This document shows positions 1-8,137 of a stretch of DNA of 64,000 bases, one piece after another. How positions within the stretch are numbered: position 1 is the first letter of the stretch; each line of letters starts with the position of its first letter. A model generated the notes under the pieces. It searched no databases. It had not been told where the DNA came from and saw only the letters and a program-made list of their open reading frames with translations. The translations under genes and the position numbers were made by a program. The stretch is from Nocardioides thalensis (GTDB lineage: Bacteria > Actinomycetota > Actinomycetes > Propionibacteriales > Nocardioidaceae): NCBI RefSeq assembly GCF_013410655.1, contig NZ_JACCFP010000001.1, forward strand, positions 310,001-374,000. Direction: 5' to 3'.

Positions 1-939
1 GCCCACGCCGAAGAAGATCCAGAAAATCCGATCGAAGAAGTGCTCGACGACATCCTCGTCATCGTCACACGTGTGCTCAGTGCAGCCGAAGTGTTGGCGC
101 TGGACGTCACCGACAGCCTGCTCGGGCAGGAGGCCCTCGCAGAGGCTGCGGCTTCGGGCATGGACGTCTACTCGGTCCCACACTCGGTTTACGAGTACGA
201 CGGAGCCACGCTTGTTGCACCCACCGGAGCGGAAGTCCGAGCATTCGATGGGGAAAACGCCGCCGGTGAGACAGTTTCGACGCTCGCCGTAGTCGCAGCG
301 GAGGGAGCCGAGCCGACCGATCCCGGGCTCGCCGTACCGCCGAAGTCTGCCTTTGGGTATAACAACTCCGGCAACTGGCAATACACGACCGATGATTGGA
401 TTCGTAAAGGCTGGTGGAATATCACCACCGCCCGATGGCGCCCCAATACTTCCTCGGCGTGGAAGCGGTACACGCGGTTCACGAACAAGACAAACGGTGG
501 GTTGCTGGACACCAGCGGGAGTGGGTTCCGCCGCCTGTGGGCTGAGGTGGACCGCACTTCAAGCGGGAGCTACTCGGAGTTCGAGCCGCCAACTCCTGCC
601 TCTGGCATCGCTGGTGCCGCAGACACCACCACGACCATCGGATACAGCGCGGGGGTGTCAATCACTCTCGGCGCCCCGCCTATCGCGGTGTCAGGTTCCG
701 CCGACACGTCCTACACAGGAAGTGTCACATCCTCGACACAGTGGTGGCACCCAGTGAACCGTGCTGAAGTCGGGTCTGGCGGCGTGCAATGGTGCCATTA
801 CCCGAGTTCGGGATACCAACAGGCGAATAAGGTGATCGCGGGTCGGGTCAGCCTCAGCCGTGCCGACAATGCAACCGCGCCGGGATGGACCATCCTGCAC
901 GGAATGTCCGCCAGCAACAGCAATTGTCCGGACGTCTAG
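1..939 (+). CDS. Hypothetical surface/secreted-type protein, 5' end outside the window
   Basis: The reading frame is open from base 1, so the gene probably starts upstream. A GTG at 40 is an internal possibility. The readable part is 312 residues. The N-terminal third is acidic and helical, and the rest is rich in Ser, Thr, Gly, Trp and Tyr with few hydrophobic runs, like a beta-rich exported domain. There is a WQYTTDDW stretch and a run near residues 210-225 resembling a glycine-rich beta sheet. No known family is recognised. It overlaps the start of the downstream lipoprotein gene by 55 bases, which suggests co-transcription. Function is unknown. Confidence is for its being a real gene. Confidence 0.6.
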   Translation, partial: AHAEEDPENPIEEVLDDILVIVTRVLSAAEVLALDVTDSLLGQEALAEAAASGMDVYSVPHSVYEYDGATLVAPTGAEVRAFDGENAAGETVSTLAVVAAEGAEPTDPGLAVPPKSAFGYNNSGNWQYTTDDWIRKGWWNITTARWRPNTSSAWKRYTRFTNKTNGGLLDTSGSGFRRLWAEVDRTSSGSYSEFEPPTPASGIAGAADTTTTIGYSAGVSITLGAPPIAVSGSADTSYTGSVTSSTQWWHPVNRAEVGSGGVQWCHYPSSGYQQANKVIAGRVSLSRADNATAPGWTILHGMSASNSNCPDV

Positions 940-2399
940 ATCCTGCTAAGTGCCGCGGCGGCCTCCGGGTCGCCGCGGCGCTAGCGACCATGGTGGCTGC
1001 TCTGGTCGCGTGCAATGGGCGAGCAACTCCGGGTGACCCCCCAACCGAGGCCGCGTCTGTTGGGCAGTCGCCCGACGTCCTCAGCGCCTCGCTCAACGGC
1101 GTACCGGAGCTTTGTGGAGAGCCGCCGAAGCCCTCTCGCCGGGGCAAGCCGGCCCCGCCAGAAGGGCTTCCGGCGAACCGCTATCTGTTTTGCGCCGAAG
1201 TCGTGGCAACCACGGCGGATGGCGGCGAGCACCGCTGGAACATTCAAATACTCACCAATGAGCCCAGCCCAGATGTGCGCGAGAAGCGACTCGTCTTTGT
1301 ACACGCAGGGGGACCTGGCCTTGCGTCGACCGGTCGACTGGCAGCGGTGTTGCCCACTCTTGACTACAGCCAATCGGTGGCCGTCAGTTGGGATGGATCA
1401 ACATCGTCTTCTGAGCCCGGTGCGTGCGGACCCGCCTCCGCGGCGTACGGCGTTGACCGCAGCGACTGGGAAACGACCGCCAGCCAAGTCGCGGAGGAGT
1501 GCGGAGCCCGAGACGGCGAGGCGCCCTGGCTGGCGTCGGCCGGTTCCGCAGCCGAGGAACTCGAAGCGACCAGAATCGCCCTTGGCAAGGACCAAGTCGA
1601 TCTCCTCACCTACTCCTACGGAACAGCTGTCGCGCAGGCATATCTCGCGTTATACCCCGAGCGCGTTAGCCGCGCCGTTCTAGACGGCCCCATTGTTCTG
1701 GAGACACCTTGGGACCAGCGCATCGCGGCGATGCGCCGAGCCACGTCCCGTGCCTGGAACGAGATGGTCAGACGGTGCCTCACGCGAACCTGCCCTGCGC
1801 AGACCCGCCAGTTGCTCCGCGAGTCCGCAGGATACGCGCAGGTACGCGCACGGCTGCTCGAAGATCCGGTTTCTGTCGGAAGCGGGCAGCAAGACCTGAC
1901 CCCGACCATCGTGGACCAAGCCACGCTGATGGGATTGCGAACGGTTTCGACCCGGAAGGGACTGGTGCAAGGAATTCGTGAGGCACTCGCAGGAGACGGG
2001 ACAGATCTGTGGCAGTACGGGACGCGGCAGTACTTCGGACTGGACCGAGCGGTTTACCTCGACGCTCTGTGCCATGACCTGCGACACCCTGGTTCGATTG
2101 AGGCCTTCGCCGTCGACGGCGACCCACTGACAGCGAGCTTCGCAACAGATCTCGCTCCATGTGCCCTAGCACCCTTCATCGAGTTTGATACGGCTTCGAA
2201 CTCTCGAGCGCGCGTATTGGTGATGGCCTCCGACTTGGACCCTCTGACGCCATGGGAGCTGGTGCAACACGGCACTTGGTCCGCGAACACCAAGCTCTGC
2301 CACACGCATACTCCGGGACACACAGGTGGTCTGTTTCGCGGCCCGCGCCTGGCGGCAAAACGCATGCTCAGCGGCGACGCGTTCCGATGCCCGCCCTAG
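885..2399 (+). CDS. Alpha/beta hydrolase, tripeptidyl aminopeptidase-like, predicted lipoprotein
   Basis: 504 residues. After an N-terminal stretch of about 28 residues comes a hydrophobic segment ending in LVAC (residues 40-43), a plausible lipobox. No other in-frame start precedes the segment, so ATG 885 is used although it lies inside the preceding gene. The family's GGPG-type oxyanion region appears as HAGGPG. The nucleophile elbow is SYG within LLTYSYGTA, and the C-terminal TAP-like domain supplies the acid (SDLDPLTP) and the histidine (HTPGHTG). Actinobacterial enzymes of this type cleave short peptides or ester/amide substrates outside the membrane. The substrate cannot be told from sequence. 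It is followed by a sigma factor gene about 130 bases downstream. Confidence 0.85.
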   Translation: MDHPARNVRQQQQLSGRLDPAKCRGGLRVAAALATMVAALVACNGRATPGDPPTEAASVGQSPDVLSASLNGVPELCGEPPKPSRRGKPAPPEGLPANRYLFCAEVVATTADGGEHRWNIQILTNEPSPDVREKRLVFVHAGGPGLASTGRLAAVLPTLDYSQSVAVSWDGSTSSSEPGACGPASAAYGVDRSDWETTASQVAEECGARDGEAPWLASAGSAAEELEATRIALGKDQVDLLTYSYGTAVAQAYLALYPERVSRAVLDGPIVLETPWDQRIAAMRRATSRAWNEMVRRCLTRTCPAQTRQLLRESAGYAQVRARLLEDPVSVGSGQQDLTPTIVDQATLMGLRTVSTRKGLVQGIREALAGDGTDLWQYGTRQYFGLDRAVYLDALCHDLRHPGSIEAFAVDGDPLTASFATDLAPCALAPFIEFDTASNSRARVLVMASDLDPLTPWELVQHGTWSANTKLCHTHTPGHTGGLFRGPRLAAKRMLSGDAFRCPP

Positions 2400-2529
2400 A
2401 CGGGCAGGGCGACGGCGATGCAGTTCCTGGCGAGTTTGTGTCAACCGAAGTCGAGAGTTGGGAGTTCACCCACCAACTGGAGAACGACAGCGACCTACTC
2501 GTCGGTGTCCCGAGAGTCAGGGAGAGCCC

Positions 2530-3078
2530 GTGCGCACCAATGAAGCGGCCATTCGGATGACATCGCCGCTTGGTGCGCGCCGATCGCGGCCTGATGTACA
2601 GGAAGCGTTTGCTGAGCTCTTCAGTGGCAACTTCCAGTCACTGGTACGCCTCGCTGCGGTGATGGGCGCCGACGACCCGGAGAACGTGGCCCAAGAAGTC
2701 TTCGCTCGCCTGCTCCTCCGTCGAGACCTGCTCGCTGATCCCAATGCGGCGATCCGATACGCCCGCGCGATGGTCTGCAACATGTCGCGCAGCCGACTGC
2801 GTCACCTGCGCGTCGCACGCCGGGCGATGCCGCGACTCGTTCCCGAGTCGGCGCCGCCGGCTGATCACCTTCTGATGAGCGCAGACGCCAGTATGCGCGT
2901 GGTCGCGGCCGTGCAGGCCCTACCGGCGCGTCAACGGGAAGTGATCGTGCTTCGGTACTGGATGGGCTTACCGGAATCCGAGATCGCCCACACGTTGGGG
3001 ATTTCACCGGGATCGGTCAAAACGCACGCTGCCCGCGCCATGGCGGCACTTAAGAAGCAAGCGGAGGTCCTTCAATGA
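2530..3078 (+). CDS. ECF-type RNA polymerase sigma-70 family factor
   Basis: 182 residues from the GTG at 2530, chosen because AGGGAG lies 5 bases upstream. ATG 2557 is an alternative. Region 2 is visible around FQSLVRLAAVMGADDPENVAQEVFARLLLR. Region 4 is LPARQREVIVLRYWMGLPESEIAHTLGIS followed by PGSVKTHAARAMAAL, a helix-turn-helix of the SigE/ECF type. The stop overlaps the start of the next gene by ATGA, so the two are translationally coupled. That partner has the layout of a membrane anti-sigma factor, and the pair is probably a signal-responsive unit. The target promoters are unknown. Confidence 0.9.
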   Translation: MRTNEAAIRMTSPLGARRSRPDVQEAFAELFSGNFQSLVRLAAVMGADDPENVAQEVFARLLLRRDLLADPNAAIRYARAMVCNMSRSRLRHLRVARRAMPRLVPESAPPADHLLMSADASMRVVAAVQALPARQREVIVLRYWMGLPESEIAHTLGISPGSVKTHAARAMAALKKQAEVLQ

Positions 3079-4319
3079 AGAGTGAAGAACTGACTCGGAT
3101 CCTTGATGACTATGCCCACCGAGTCGAAGCAAGCCCCGCCGCACTCCAGGAAACGCTGGACCGCAGTCGGCAGCTGCGCCAGCGGCGTGGCTGGCTACGT
3201 GCGGCGGCAGTGGTTGCCGGTGTGGCGGTCGTCGGCCTGACCGCAACCATGGCCAATCGGCTCTCCTCAAGCGAGCTCTCCACCCCGGCCAGCGCACCGG
3301 ACAGGGTCGGGTCCTTCGCGATCGAAGTACTCCCGCCGGCGCCGCTCGGAGCACGCTCGAACCACGCTCAAACGACCTTGGGTGAGAGGTTGTTCGTGTG
3401 GGGAGGCGAAGCCCCTTCAGGCCCCGATGACGCTGGTGCGATGTCGGCAGGAGAACCGCTAGACGACGGCGCGATCTTCAATCCGGCAACCGGCGGGTGG
3501 CACGAGTTGCCGGCCAGTCCGCTGTCGGCGCGCTCCCACGCTGTGGCCGCGTGGACCGGTGAGCAGGTTTTGGTCATGGGTGGGCGCGCAGACGGCACGC
3601 CGCTCACGGACACTGCGGCATACGATCCGTCCACGGATGGGTGGACACGACTGTCTGCGGCACCGATCTGTCCGCAACTCGCTGCCGTGATCGCGGATGT
3701 CGTGATCGCAGCCGGCGCGTGTGGCCCGGAGCAGCCGCAGCTTGCCGCCTACGCTCCCCGCAGTGATCGCTGGACTGTCATCGAAAGTCGCGCAGTAGGC
3801 GACCCCACATCGATTGCGGTGGCCGGTTCGAGCGTGCTTGTCGGCGACGTGAATGGACGAGTCGTCGTGGTCGATGCGCAGTCGCTCGATGTTCGCGAGG
3901 TCTCCGGACCGTCGCATGAGCTGGAGTTCACGCTCGTGGGCGACGGGACACAGGCCTACGCCTTGTCCACACCATTGGACAGCGGAGCTGCGGAGCCGAT
4001 CCTGAGCCGATTTGATGGAGCGACGTGGCACGCGGTCGTCGATCAGACCCGCGAGGTTGGCTCTACCACGGGCCCCCGACCGACATTCGTTGGCTCGACG
4101 CTGGTGTACGCGACCGACCGGGGTGCGTGCGTTTGGAGTGCACAAGAGACCTCGGACTGCACGTCAGATGATTTGAACGCTTCGTTGGTGCGGAGCAATA
4201 CTCAGTTCGTCGCCACCGAGAGCGGAACCCGCGCCTACCTCTGGGGAGGACTGACCTTCGAGTCGGGCGGGGGATACGCGCTAGCCAGTCGAACTGGCGC
4301 AGTCCTCCAAATCGACTGA
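3075..4319 (+). CDS. Membrane-anchored kelch-repeat protein, possible anti-sigma factor
   Basis: 414 residues. The first about 39 residues are cytoplasmic and charged. A single membrane segment spans about residues 40-60 (LRAAAVVAGVAVVGL). The remainder is a predicted extracytoplasmic beta-propeller with kelch-like repeats, for example ARSHAVAAWTGEQVLVMGG and YDPSTDGWTRL. Its start overlaps the stop of the ECF sigma gene, the usual arrangement for sigma/anti-sigma pairs. The inferred role is to hold the sigma factor through the short N-terminal segment and sense a ligand through the propeller. No zinc anti-sigma HxxxCxxC motif is seen in the N-terminal segment, so the anti-sigma role rests on context. 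Confidence 0.75.
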   Translation: MKSEELTRILDDYAHRVEASPAALQETLDRSRQLRQRRGWLRAAAVVAGVAVVGLTATMANRLSSSELSTPASAPDRVGSFAIEVLPPAPLGARSNHAQTTLGERLFVWGGEAPSGPDDAGAMSAGEPLDDGAIFNPATGGWHELPASPLSARSHAVAAWTGEQVLVMGGRADGTPLTDTAAYDPSTDGWTRLSAAPICPQLAAVIADVVIAAGACGPEQPQLAAYAPRSDRWTVIESRAVGDPTSIAVAGSSVLVGDVNGRVVVVDAQSLDVREVSGPSHELEFTLVGDGTQAYALSTPLDSGAAEPILSRFDGATWHAVVDQTREVGSTTGPRPTFVGSTLVYATDRGACVWSAQETSDCTSDDLNASLVRSNTQFVATESGTRAYLWGGLTFESGGGYALASRTGAVLQID

Positions 4320-4531
4320 GCCAAGCGATGATCGGACCGCGGGCCCGGCACTGGTGTCTTGATCCGGCAGAGACGGGGGCGGCGCGCTACGTCCTAACCG
4401 TGATCCACGTGATCATGGCCCCGGACGATCTAGTGATCGAAGTGGCCTTCACCCTTAGCCCCGCGGATCCCACAGCCGACGGCCCCGCGAGGTGACGCAC
4501 CAGGGAACGGGTGTCCCGCACGGAGCCGACA

Positions 4532-4546
4532 TGACAAAAGTTGTCA
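4532..4546. promoter_or_regulatory. Palindrome TGACAA-N3-TTGTCA in the 4320-4628 intergenic gap
   Basis: The 309-base gap between the kelch gene and the phosphoesterase holds no convincing gene. It contains this perfect 6+3+6 palindrome, about 80 bases before the downstream start, and a TGATC-N5-GATCA palindrome at 4401-4415. Either could be a repressor site. The regulator is unknown. Confidence 0.35.
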
Positions 4547-4628
4547 AGCCGACGAGCCGCGGCAAGAAGACACTGGCGGCCGCGGCACTCACGTTACGGT
4601 GTCCTGACGCACGAACGCGGGGCGAGCC

Positions 4629-5660
4629 ATGAACCTTGACAGATTCAGCGTCGCAACTGTCAACCTGTACAACCTGAACCTTCCAGGCGTCGCTATGTAC
4701 CGGGACGTCGAGGGATGGAGTCCTGAGGAGTACGCCAAGAAGCTCGCGTGGTTGTCGCAACAACTGAAACGACTCGATGCAGACATCGTCGGGTTTCAGG
4801 AGCTCTGGCACCGCGACGCACTCGCTGAGGTAGTCGACGCGGCTGGGATGACACATTCCTATGACCTCCTCGCCGAGCCGGCGGACGGATCGGAGATCTG
4901 GTGCGGCGCTATCGTCCGGCGCGGTCTGATGGTTGGGGACCCGACCTGGACCGCCACATTCCCCGAGACGGTGAGGCTCGAATCGAGTGAGGACGCCAGC
5001 GACCCACAGGCGCCCGCGATTACGGTGCGGATCTCAGGATTCTCGCGTCCCGTGCTGTCGTTCGACGTCAGGTTGCGCGACGACGTCGACCTGACGCGCG
5101 TGTTCGTCGCTCACCTGAAGTCCAAACTCCCGACCGAGATCCGCCACGAGCCTTGGTACGAGGCGAATCCAGAACTCTTCAAACCACATGCAACGGCGCT
5201 GGGAGCCGGCATCGCTACGATTCGTCGGACAGCTGAGGCGGTCGCGCTGCGGAACATCCTGACGGACGTCATGAAGGACACGTCAACGCCGGTGCTAGTG
5301 CTCGGTGACCTCAATGACGGCCAGCACAGCAACACGATGAACATCCTGACCGCCCAGCCGCGGTATCTCCCGGGGTCCCATCTCGGTGGAGCGGACGTCG
5401 GGCTCTACACGGCGCAAACCCTCCAGGAGTACCGCGACACCCGGGACGTGTACTACACCCACGTGTTCCAGGATCTCCGTGAGTCCCTGGACCACATTCT
5501 GCTAAGCGAACAGTTCTACGATCATTCGACCGATCGTCTGTGGCTCTTCGACGGACTGGTGATCAACAACGACCACCTCAATTACGACGACCACAAGGCC
5601 TCCGGCACTGGTGATCACGGAATCGTCCAGGTTCACTTCAAGCACGCGCCGAGACGTTGA
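4629..5660 (+). CDS. Endonuclease/exonuclease/phosphatase family protein
   Basis: 343 residues, no signal peptide. The Mg-dependent EEP (DNase I-like) fold motifs are in order: an Asn in VNLYN near residue 14, the metal-binding Glu in VGFQELW (about residue 58), the catalytic GDLND (about residue 224), SLDHILL and the terminal GDHG. The family covers nucleases, inositol phosphatases and sphingomyelinase-like enzymes. Nothing here decides between them. It stands alone with about 300 bases of intergenic DNA upstream and a peptide/regulator pair downstream. Confidence 0.8.
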   Translation: MNLDRFSVATVNLYNLNLPGVAMYRDVEGWSPEEYAKKLAWLSQQLKRLDADIVGFQELWHRDALAEVVDAAGMTHSYDLLAEPADGSEIWCGAIVRRGLMVGDPTWTATFPETVRLESSEDASDPQAPAITVRISGFSRPVLSFDVRLRDDVDLTRVFVAHLKSKLPTEIRHEPWYEANPELFKPHATALGAGIATIRRTAEAVALRNILTDVMKDTSTPVLVLGDLNDGQHSNTMNILTAQPRYLPGSHLGGADVGLYTAQTLQEYRDTRDVYYTHVFQDLRESLDHILLSEQFYDHSTDRLWLFDGLVINNDHLNYDDHKASGTGDHGIVQVHFKHAPRR

Positions 5661-5836
5661 GGATGGAGCGCGAGTAGCCGACGTCTGGGTGTACGTACGC
5701 CAGGCGGTCGACGAGGCACCCGCAATGACCTTCACGGCGAGTCAGGCCCCGAGCCTGCGCGGCGGACCCCAGTGGAGAGCTTTCGCCGCTCTGGCACAAC
5801 TCGCTGACGCCAAGACGTGGTCATCACGCTGCGGCA

Positions 5837-5870
5837 GGGCGGTGGCGCGGAGTCGACGACGCCACCGCCC
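5837..5870 (-). terminator. GC-rich hairpin downstream of the small peptide gene
   Basis: Perfect 11-bp inverted repeat GGGCGGTGGCG / CGCCACCGCCC with a 12-base loop, starting 15 bases after the stop of the peptide gene on the minus strand. There is no T-run, as is common in high-GC actinobacteria. Its position supports the peptide gene being a discrete transcription unit. The rest of 5661-5836 shows nothing else. Confidence 0.7.
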
Positions 5871-5885
5871 TCGGGATAGCTCCGA

Positions 5886-6014
5886 TCAACAGCACCAGGA
5901 GCGATCGTTGGCCGAAGCGGACCCGAGGCTGGCCTCCGCCGTGAGCATCCCCCCGACGGTGAGAATTAGGGCCGCGAGCCCCGCTGCGATGCGTCGGACC
6001 GTCTGGTTCTTCAT
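5886..6014 (-). CDS. Small secreted peptide, candidate signalling pheromone precursor
   Basis: 42 residues, ATG at 6014, preceded by AAGGAG at 6021-6026 (spacing 6), the best ribosome binding site in the area. The peptide has a basic start (MKNQTVRR), a hydrophobic core (IAAGLAALILTVGGML) and a small-residue segment with AxA-type cleavage options (TAEA and GSASA). It ends in NDRSWCC. This is the layout of Phr/PapR-type export-processed signal peptides. It lies divergently beside the XRE-TPR regulator and is followed by a hairpin. The exact mature form and signalling role are inference. The two C-terminal cysteines could instead mark a disulfide or a modified peptide. Confidence 0.7.
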   Translation of the reverse strand: MKNQTVRRIAAGLAALILTVGGMLTAEASLGSASANDRSWCC

Positions 6015-6068
6015 CTATGTCTCCTTCGTCCGGAGCGCTCGACGAGTGCTCTCAGATGAAGTCAAGAA

Positions 6069-6221
6069 CCGGCAAGATCAGAATGGTCAGTACTTGCCAG
6101 AGATTGTGACACGTGAGGTCGGTGGGGAGACTGAGGCTGGTGACGTTCTTGCCGGTGAGCGCGTCGTGTGACTCGCGCCCGCTGTCCGGCGAGGCGAACC
6201 TCAGTTGCCGGATGCGGCAAG
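6069..6221. promoter_or_regulatory. Cluster of CTTGCCG half-sites in the divergent promoter region
   Basis: Five copies of one motif occur in 153 bases: CCGGCAAG at 6069-6076, CTTGCC at 6093-6098, CTTGCCGG at 6148-6155, and TTGCCG-GATG-CGGCAA at 6205-6220 (a perfect inverted repeat contributing two). The last ends 9 bases before the regulator's ATG. The distribution across the region shared by the peptide gene and the regulator suggests binding sites for that regulator. No clear -35/-10 pair was identified. Confidence 0.55.
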
Positions 6222-6229
6222 ATGTGTCC

Positions 6230-7618
6230 ATGGACGTCGACTTGGTGAATGCCCTTCTGGCGCTTGATTCCAAAGTTCTTGGCGAGCGGATCAAGGCAGC
6301 GCGGGCCGCCAAGGGACTCACTCAGCCGGATCTCGGCGGGTCCGATGCGTCAGTCGCCTACGTGTCCCGTATCGAAAAGGGCGAACGGCGTCCTGGTCCG
6401 GAGTTAGTCGATCTCTTTGCGCAGCGCCTCGGCGTGAACGTCGAACAACTCGTGCTCGGGGAAATCCCAGACCATGTTCGTGCGCTCGAGTTGCAGATCG
6501 ACTTGGCGGAGCTGGAGTTGGGCGGAGGTCAGGCCGATGTGTCTCACGAGCGGGTACTTGCGGTACTCGCAGACGTTTCGCTCGACCGGATCCCAGGGGG
6601 TCGCCTGAGGGCCCGCTACGTGTGCGCTGCAGCCGCAGAGGCGCTGGGGCTCCCGGAGGCCACTGACGAGTTCGCCTCGATCGTCGCAGAAGCAGAGCCA
6701 GGGCCGATCGCACTGAAGGCAGCGGTCGCTCTGAGCCGTGTATCCCGGGAACGGGGGGCACTGGACGAAGCTGTCTCTGCCGCGGAACGCGGGTTGGACA
6801 TCGCACGGAAAGCATCGCTAATAGACACGGAGCAGGCGGTCCGTCTAACCGTGACCTTGGCCGCTGCCCACTATGAGCGGGGGGACATCGATACCGCAGC
6901 CGCGGCCTGCGAAGAAGCGATCGAGCGCGCTGACAGACTCGACGCACCCGGCGCACGGGCGGCGGCGTACTGGAATACGAGCGTCATTGAGGCCGAGGCG
7001 GGCAATATCGAACGTGCCCTGCATCTGGCCAAGAAGGCGTTGAACCTCTTAGAGACCGCAGAGGGAACGCTGGACCTCGCGCGGCTGCGCACCCAGTTGA
7101 GCGCGATCATGCTGCGGGTTGATCCTCCGGATATCGACGACGCGCGCCGGCAACTCGAACAGGCCTCCAAGGAACTTGAGTGGAGTGGCGCCTCGCCTGC
7201 AGATCGCGCCCGAACCGACATCGTGCGCGCGCGGCTCTTATTCGTCAGCGGCGCACTCGTGGAAGCTCATGAGCTGGCGCAAGAAGCCGTCGGTCGCGTT
7301 GGGCCGGAACTGCCCCTGGCTCGCGGAGCCGGCTTGAGCCTGTTGGGGCAGATCGCCTGGAGTCTCGGCGACGACGACGGCGCCCGGCAGGCCTATCGCT
7401 CGGCGATCGCTGTACTCACGGGCTTCGGGAACGATCGCGAGGCCGCCCAGCTCTGGTTCGAGGTCGGGGCCCTCGCGGACGAGGCTGGGCTTCACGACGA
7501 AGCGAGGGATGCTTACAAACGGGCTGCCGCCTCCAGCGGGCTCGCTGTTCGAAACCCGATCGTACGAGGCGCTCGCCCGGTGCCGGCCAAGGCGTCGGGC
7601 GCTGGATCGTCAAGCTAA
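6230..7618 (+). CDS. XRE-family helix-turn-helix regulator with TPR repeats
   Basis: 462 residues from ATG 6230. An upstream in-frame start at 6113 would run through the operator cluster and adds no conserved sequence. The helix-turn-helix is at about residues 17-72 (LGERIKAARAAKGLTQPDLG, then YVSRIEKGERRPGPELVDLFAQRLGV). From about residue 110 to 445 the protein is built of helical tetratricopeptide-like repeats such as AAAYWNTSVIEAEAGNIERALHLAKKAL and ARQAYRSAIAVL. HTH plus TPR is the architecture of RRNPP peptide receptors (Rap, NprR, PlcR, PrgX). The divergent secreted-peptide gene makes a peptide-responsive role likely. The direct target is unknown. Nearby island genes are candidates. 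Confidence 0.85.
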   Translation: MDVDLVNALLALDSKVLGERIKAARAAKGLTQPDLGGSDASVAYVSRIEKGERRPGPELVDLFAQRLGVNVEQLVLGEIPDHVRALELQIDLAELELGGGQADVSHERVLAVLADVSLDRIPGGRLRARYVCAAAAEALGLPEATDEFASIVAEAEPGPIALKAAVALSRVSRERGALDEAVSAAERGLDIARKASLIDTEQAVRLTVTLAAAHYERGDIDTAAAACEEAIERADRLDAPGARAAAYWNTSVIEAEAGNIERALHLAKKALNLLETAEGTLDLARLRTQLSAIMLRVDPPDIDDARRQLEQASKELEWSGASPADRARTDIVRARLLFVSGALVEAHELAQEAVGRVGPELPLARGAGLSLLGQIAWSLGDDDGARQAYRSAIAVLTGFGNDREAAQLWFEVGALADEAGLHDEARDAYKRAAASSGLAVRNPIVRGARPVPAKASGAGSSS

Positions 7619-7786
7619 ACCCCGCGGGACACGTCAATAGGGCGATCAACGCCGCCGAACTAAGGGGCGACCCCGGTCGTCGACCAGGTGGCGACTGGAC
7701 CCTTGTGGATGGCAAGTTTCGTCAACTACGATGACGACATCAGTGGACTGCGAGAGCAATCCGGCCGCCCTGCGAAAGGTGGAGGC

Positions 7787-8032
7787 ATGGCACAGGAGGC
7801 GTCGAGAGACGTTGTACCGAACCCTGACGGGGGCTGGGACGTTCGCGCGCCAGGGGCCTCCCGCGCCAGCAGTCACCACGACACACAGGCGGAGGCTATT
7901 GCACGGGGCCGCGAGATCGTCCAGAACGCTGGCGGGGGAGAACTACGAATCCACGATCGTGACGGTCGAATCCGCGACAGCGACACGATCCCACCCGGGC
8001 ACGACCCGAACCCTCCGCGGGATCGGAAGTGA
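7787..8032 (+). CDS. DUF2188-family small protein
   Basis: 81 residues from ATG 7787, preceded by an AGGTGGAGG ribosome binding site. The longer in-frame start at 7688 has no such site and adds unconserved sequence. The core VVPNPDGGWDVRAPGASRASSHHDTQAEAI, then GGGELRIHDRDGRIRDSDT, is characteristic of DUF2188, a small family common in actinobacteria with no established function. It stands alone between the XRE-TPR gene and a membrane protein gene. Confidence 0.8.
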   Translation: MAQEASRDVVPNPDGGWDVRAPGASRASSHHDTQAEAIARGREIVQNAGGGELRIHDRDGRIRDSDTIPPGHDPNPPRDRK

Positions 8033-8137
8033 TCCGCTCTAGCGAGCGGTCCTGTTAGCGGCCCGCTCCCAGTTTGGCGATCCACACGGGTCGGACCACG
8101 CCGCACCCGAAGTGACGTCCATAAGGAGGACGACACC

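Noticed and set aside
4401-4415. TGATC-N5-GATCA palindrome as a terminator of the kelch gene
   Set aside because: The stem is only 5 bp and it lies 80 bases past the stop, so it is mentioned as a possible site but not called.
5611-6171. Plus-strand open frame of 186 codons across the peptide gene and promoter region
   Set aside because: No ribosome binding site, Arg/Ala/Thr-rich random composition, and it overlaps the end of the phosphoesterase gene and the better supported minus-strand peptide gene.
6113-6229. N-terminal extension of the XRE-TPR regulator from 6113
   Set aside because: It would translate the repeated CTTGCCG operator region. Homology-like sequence begins only at ATG 6230.
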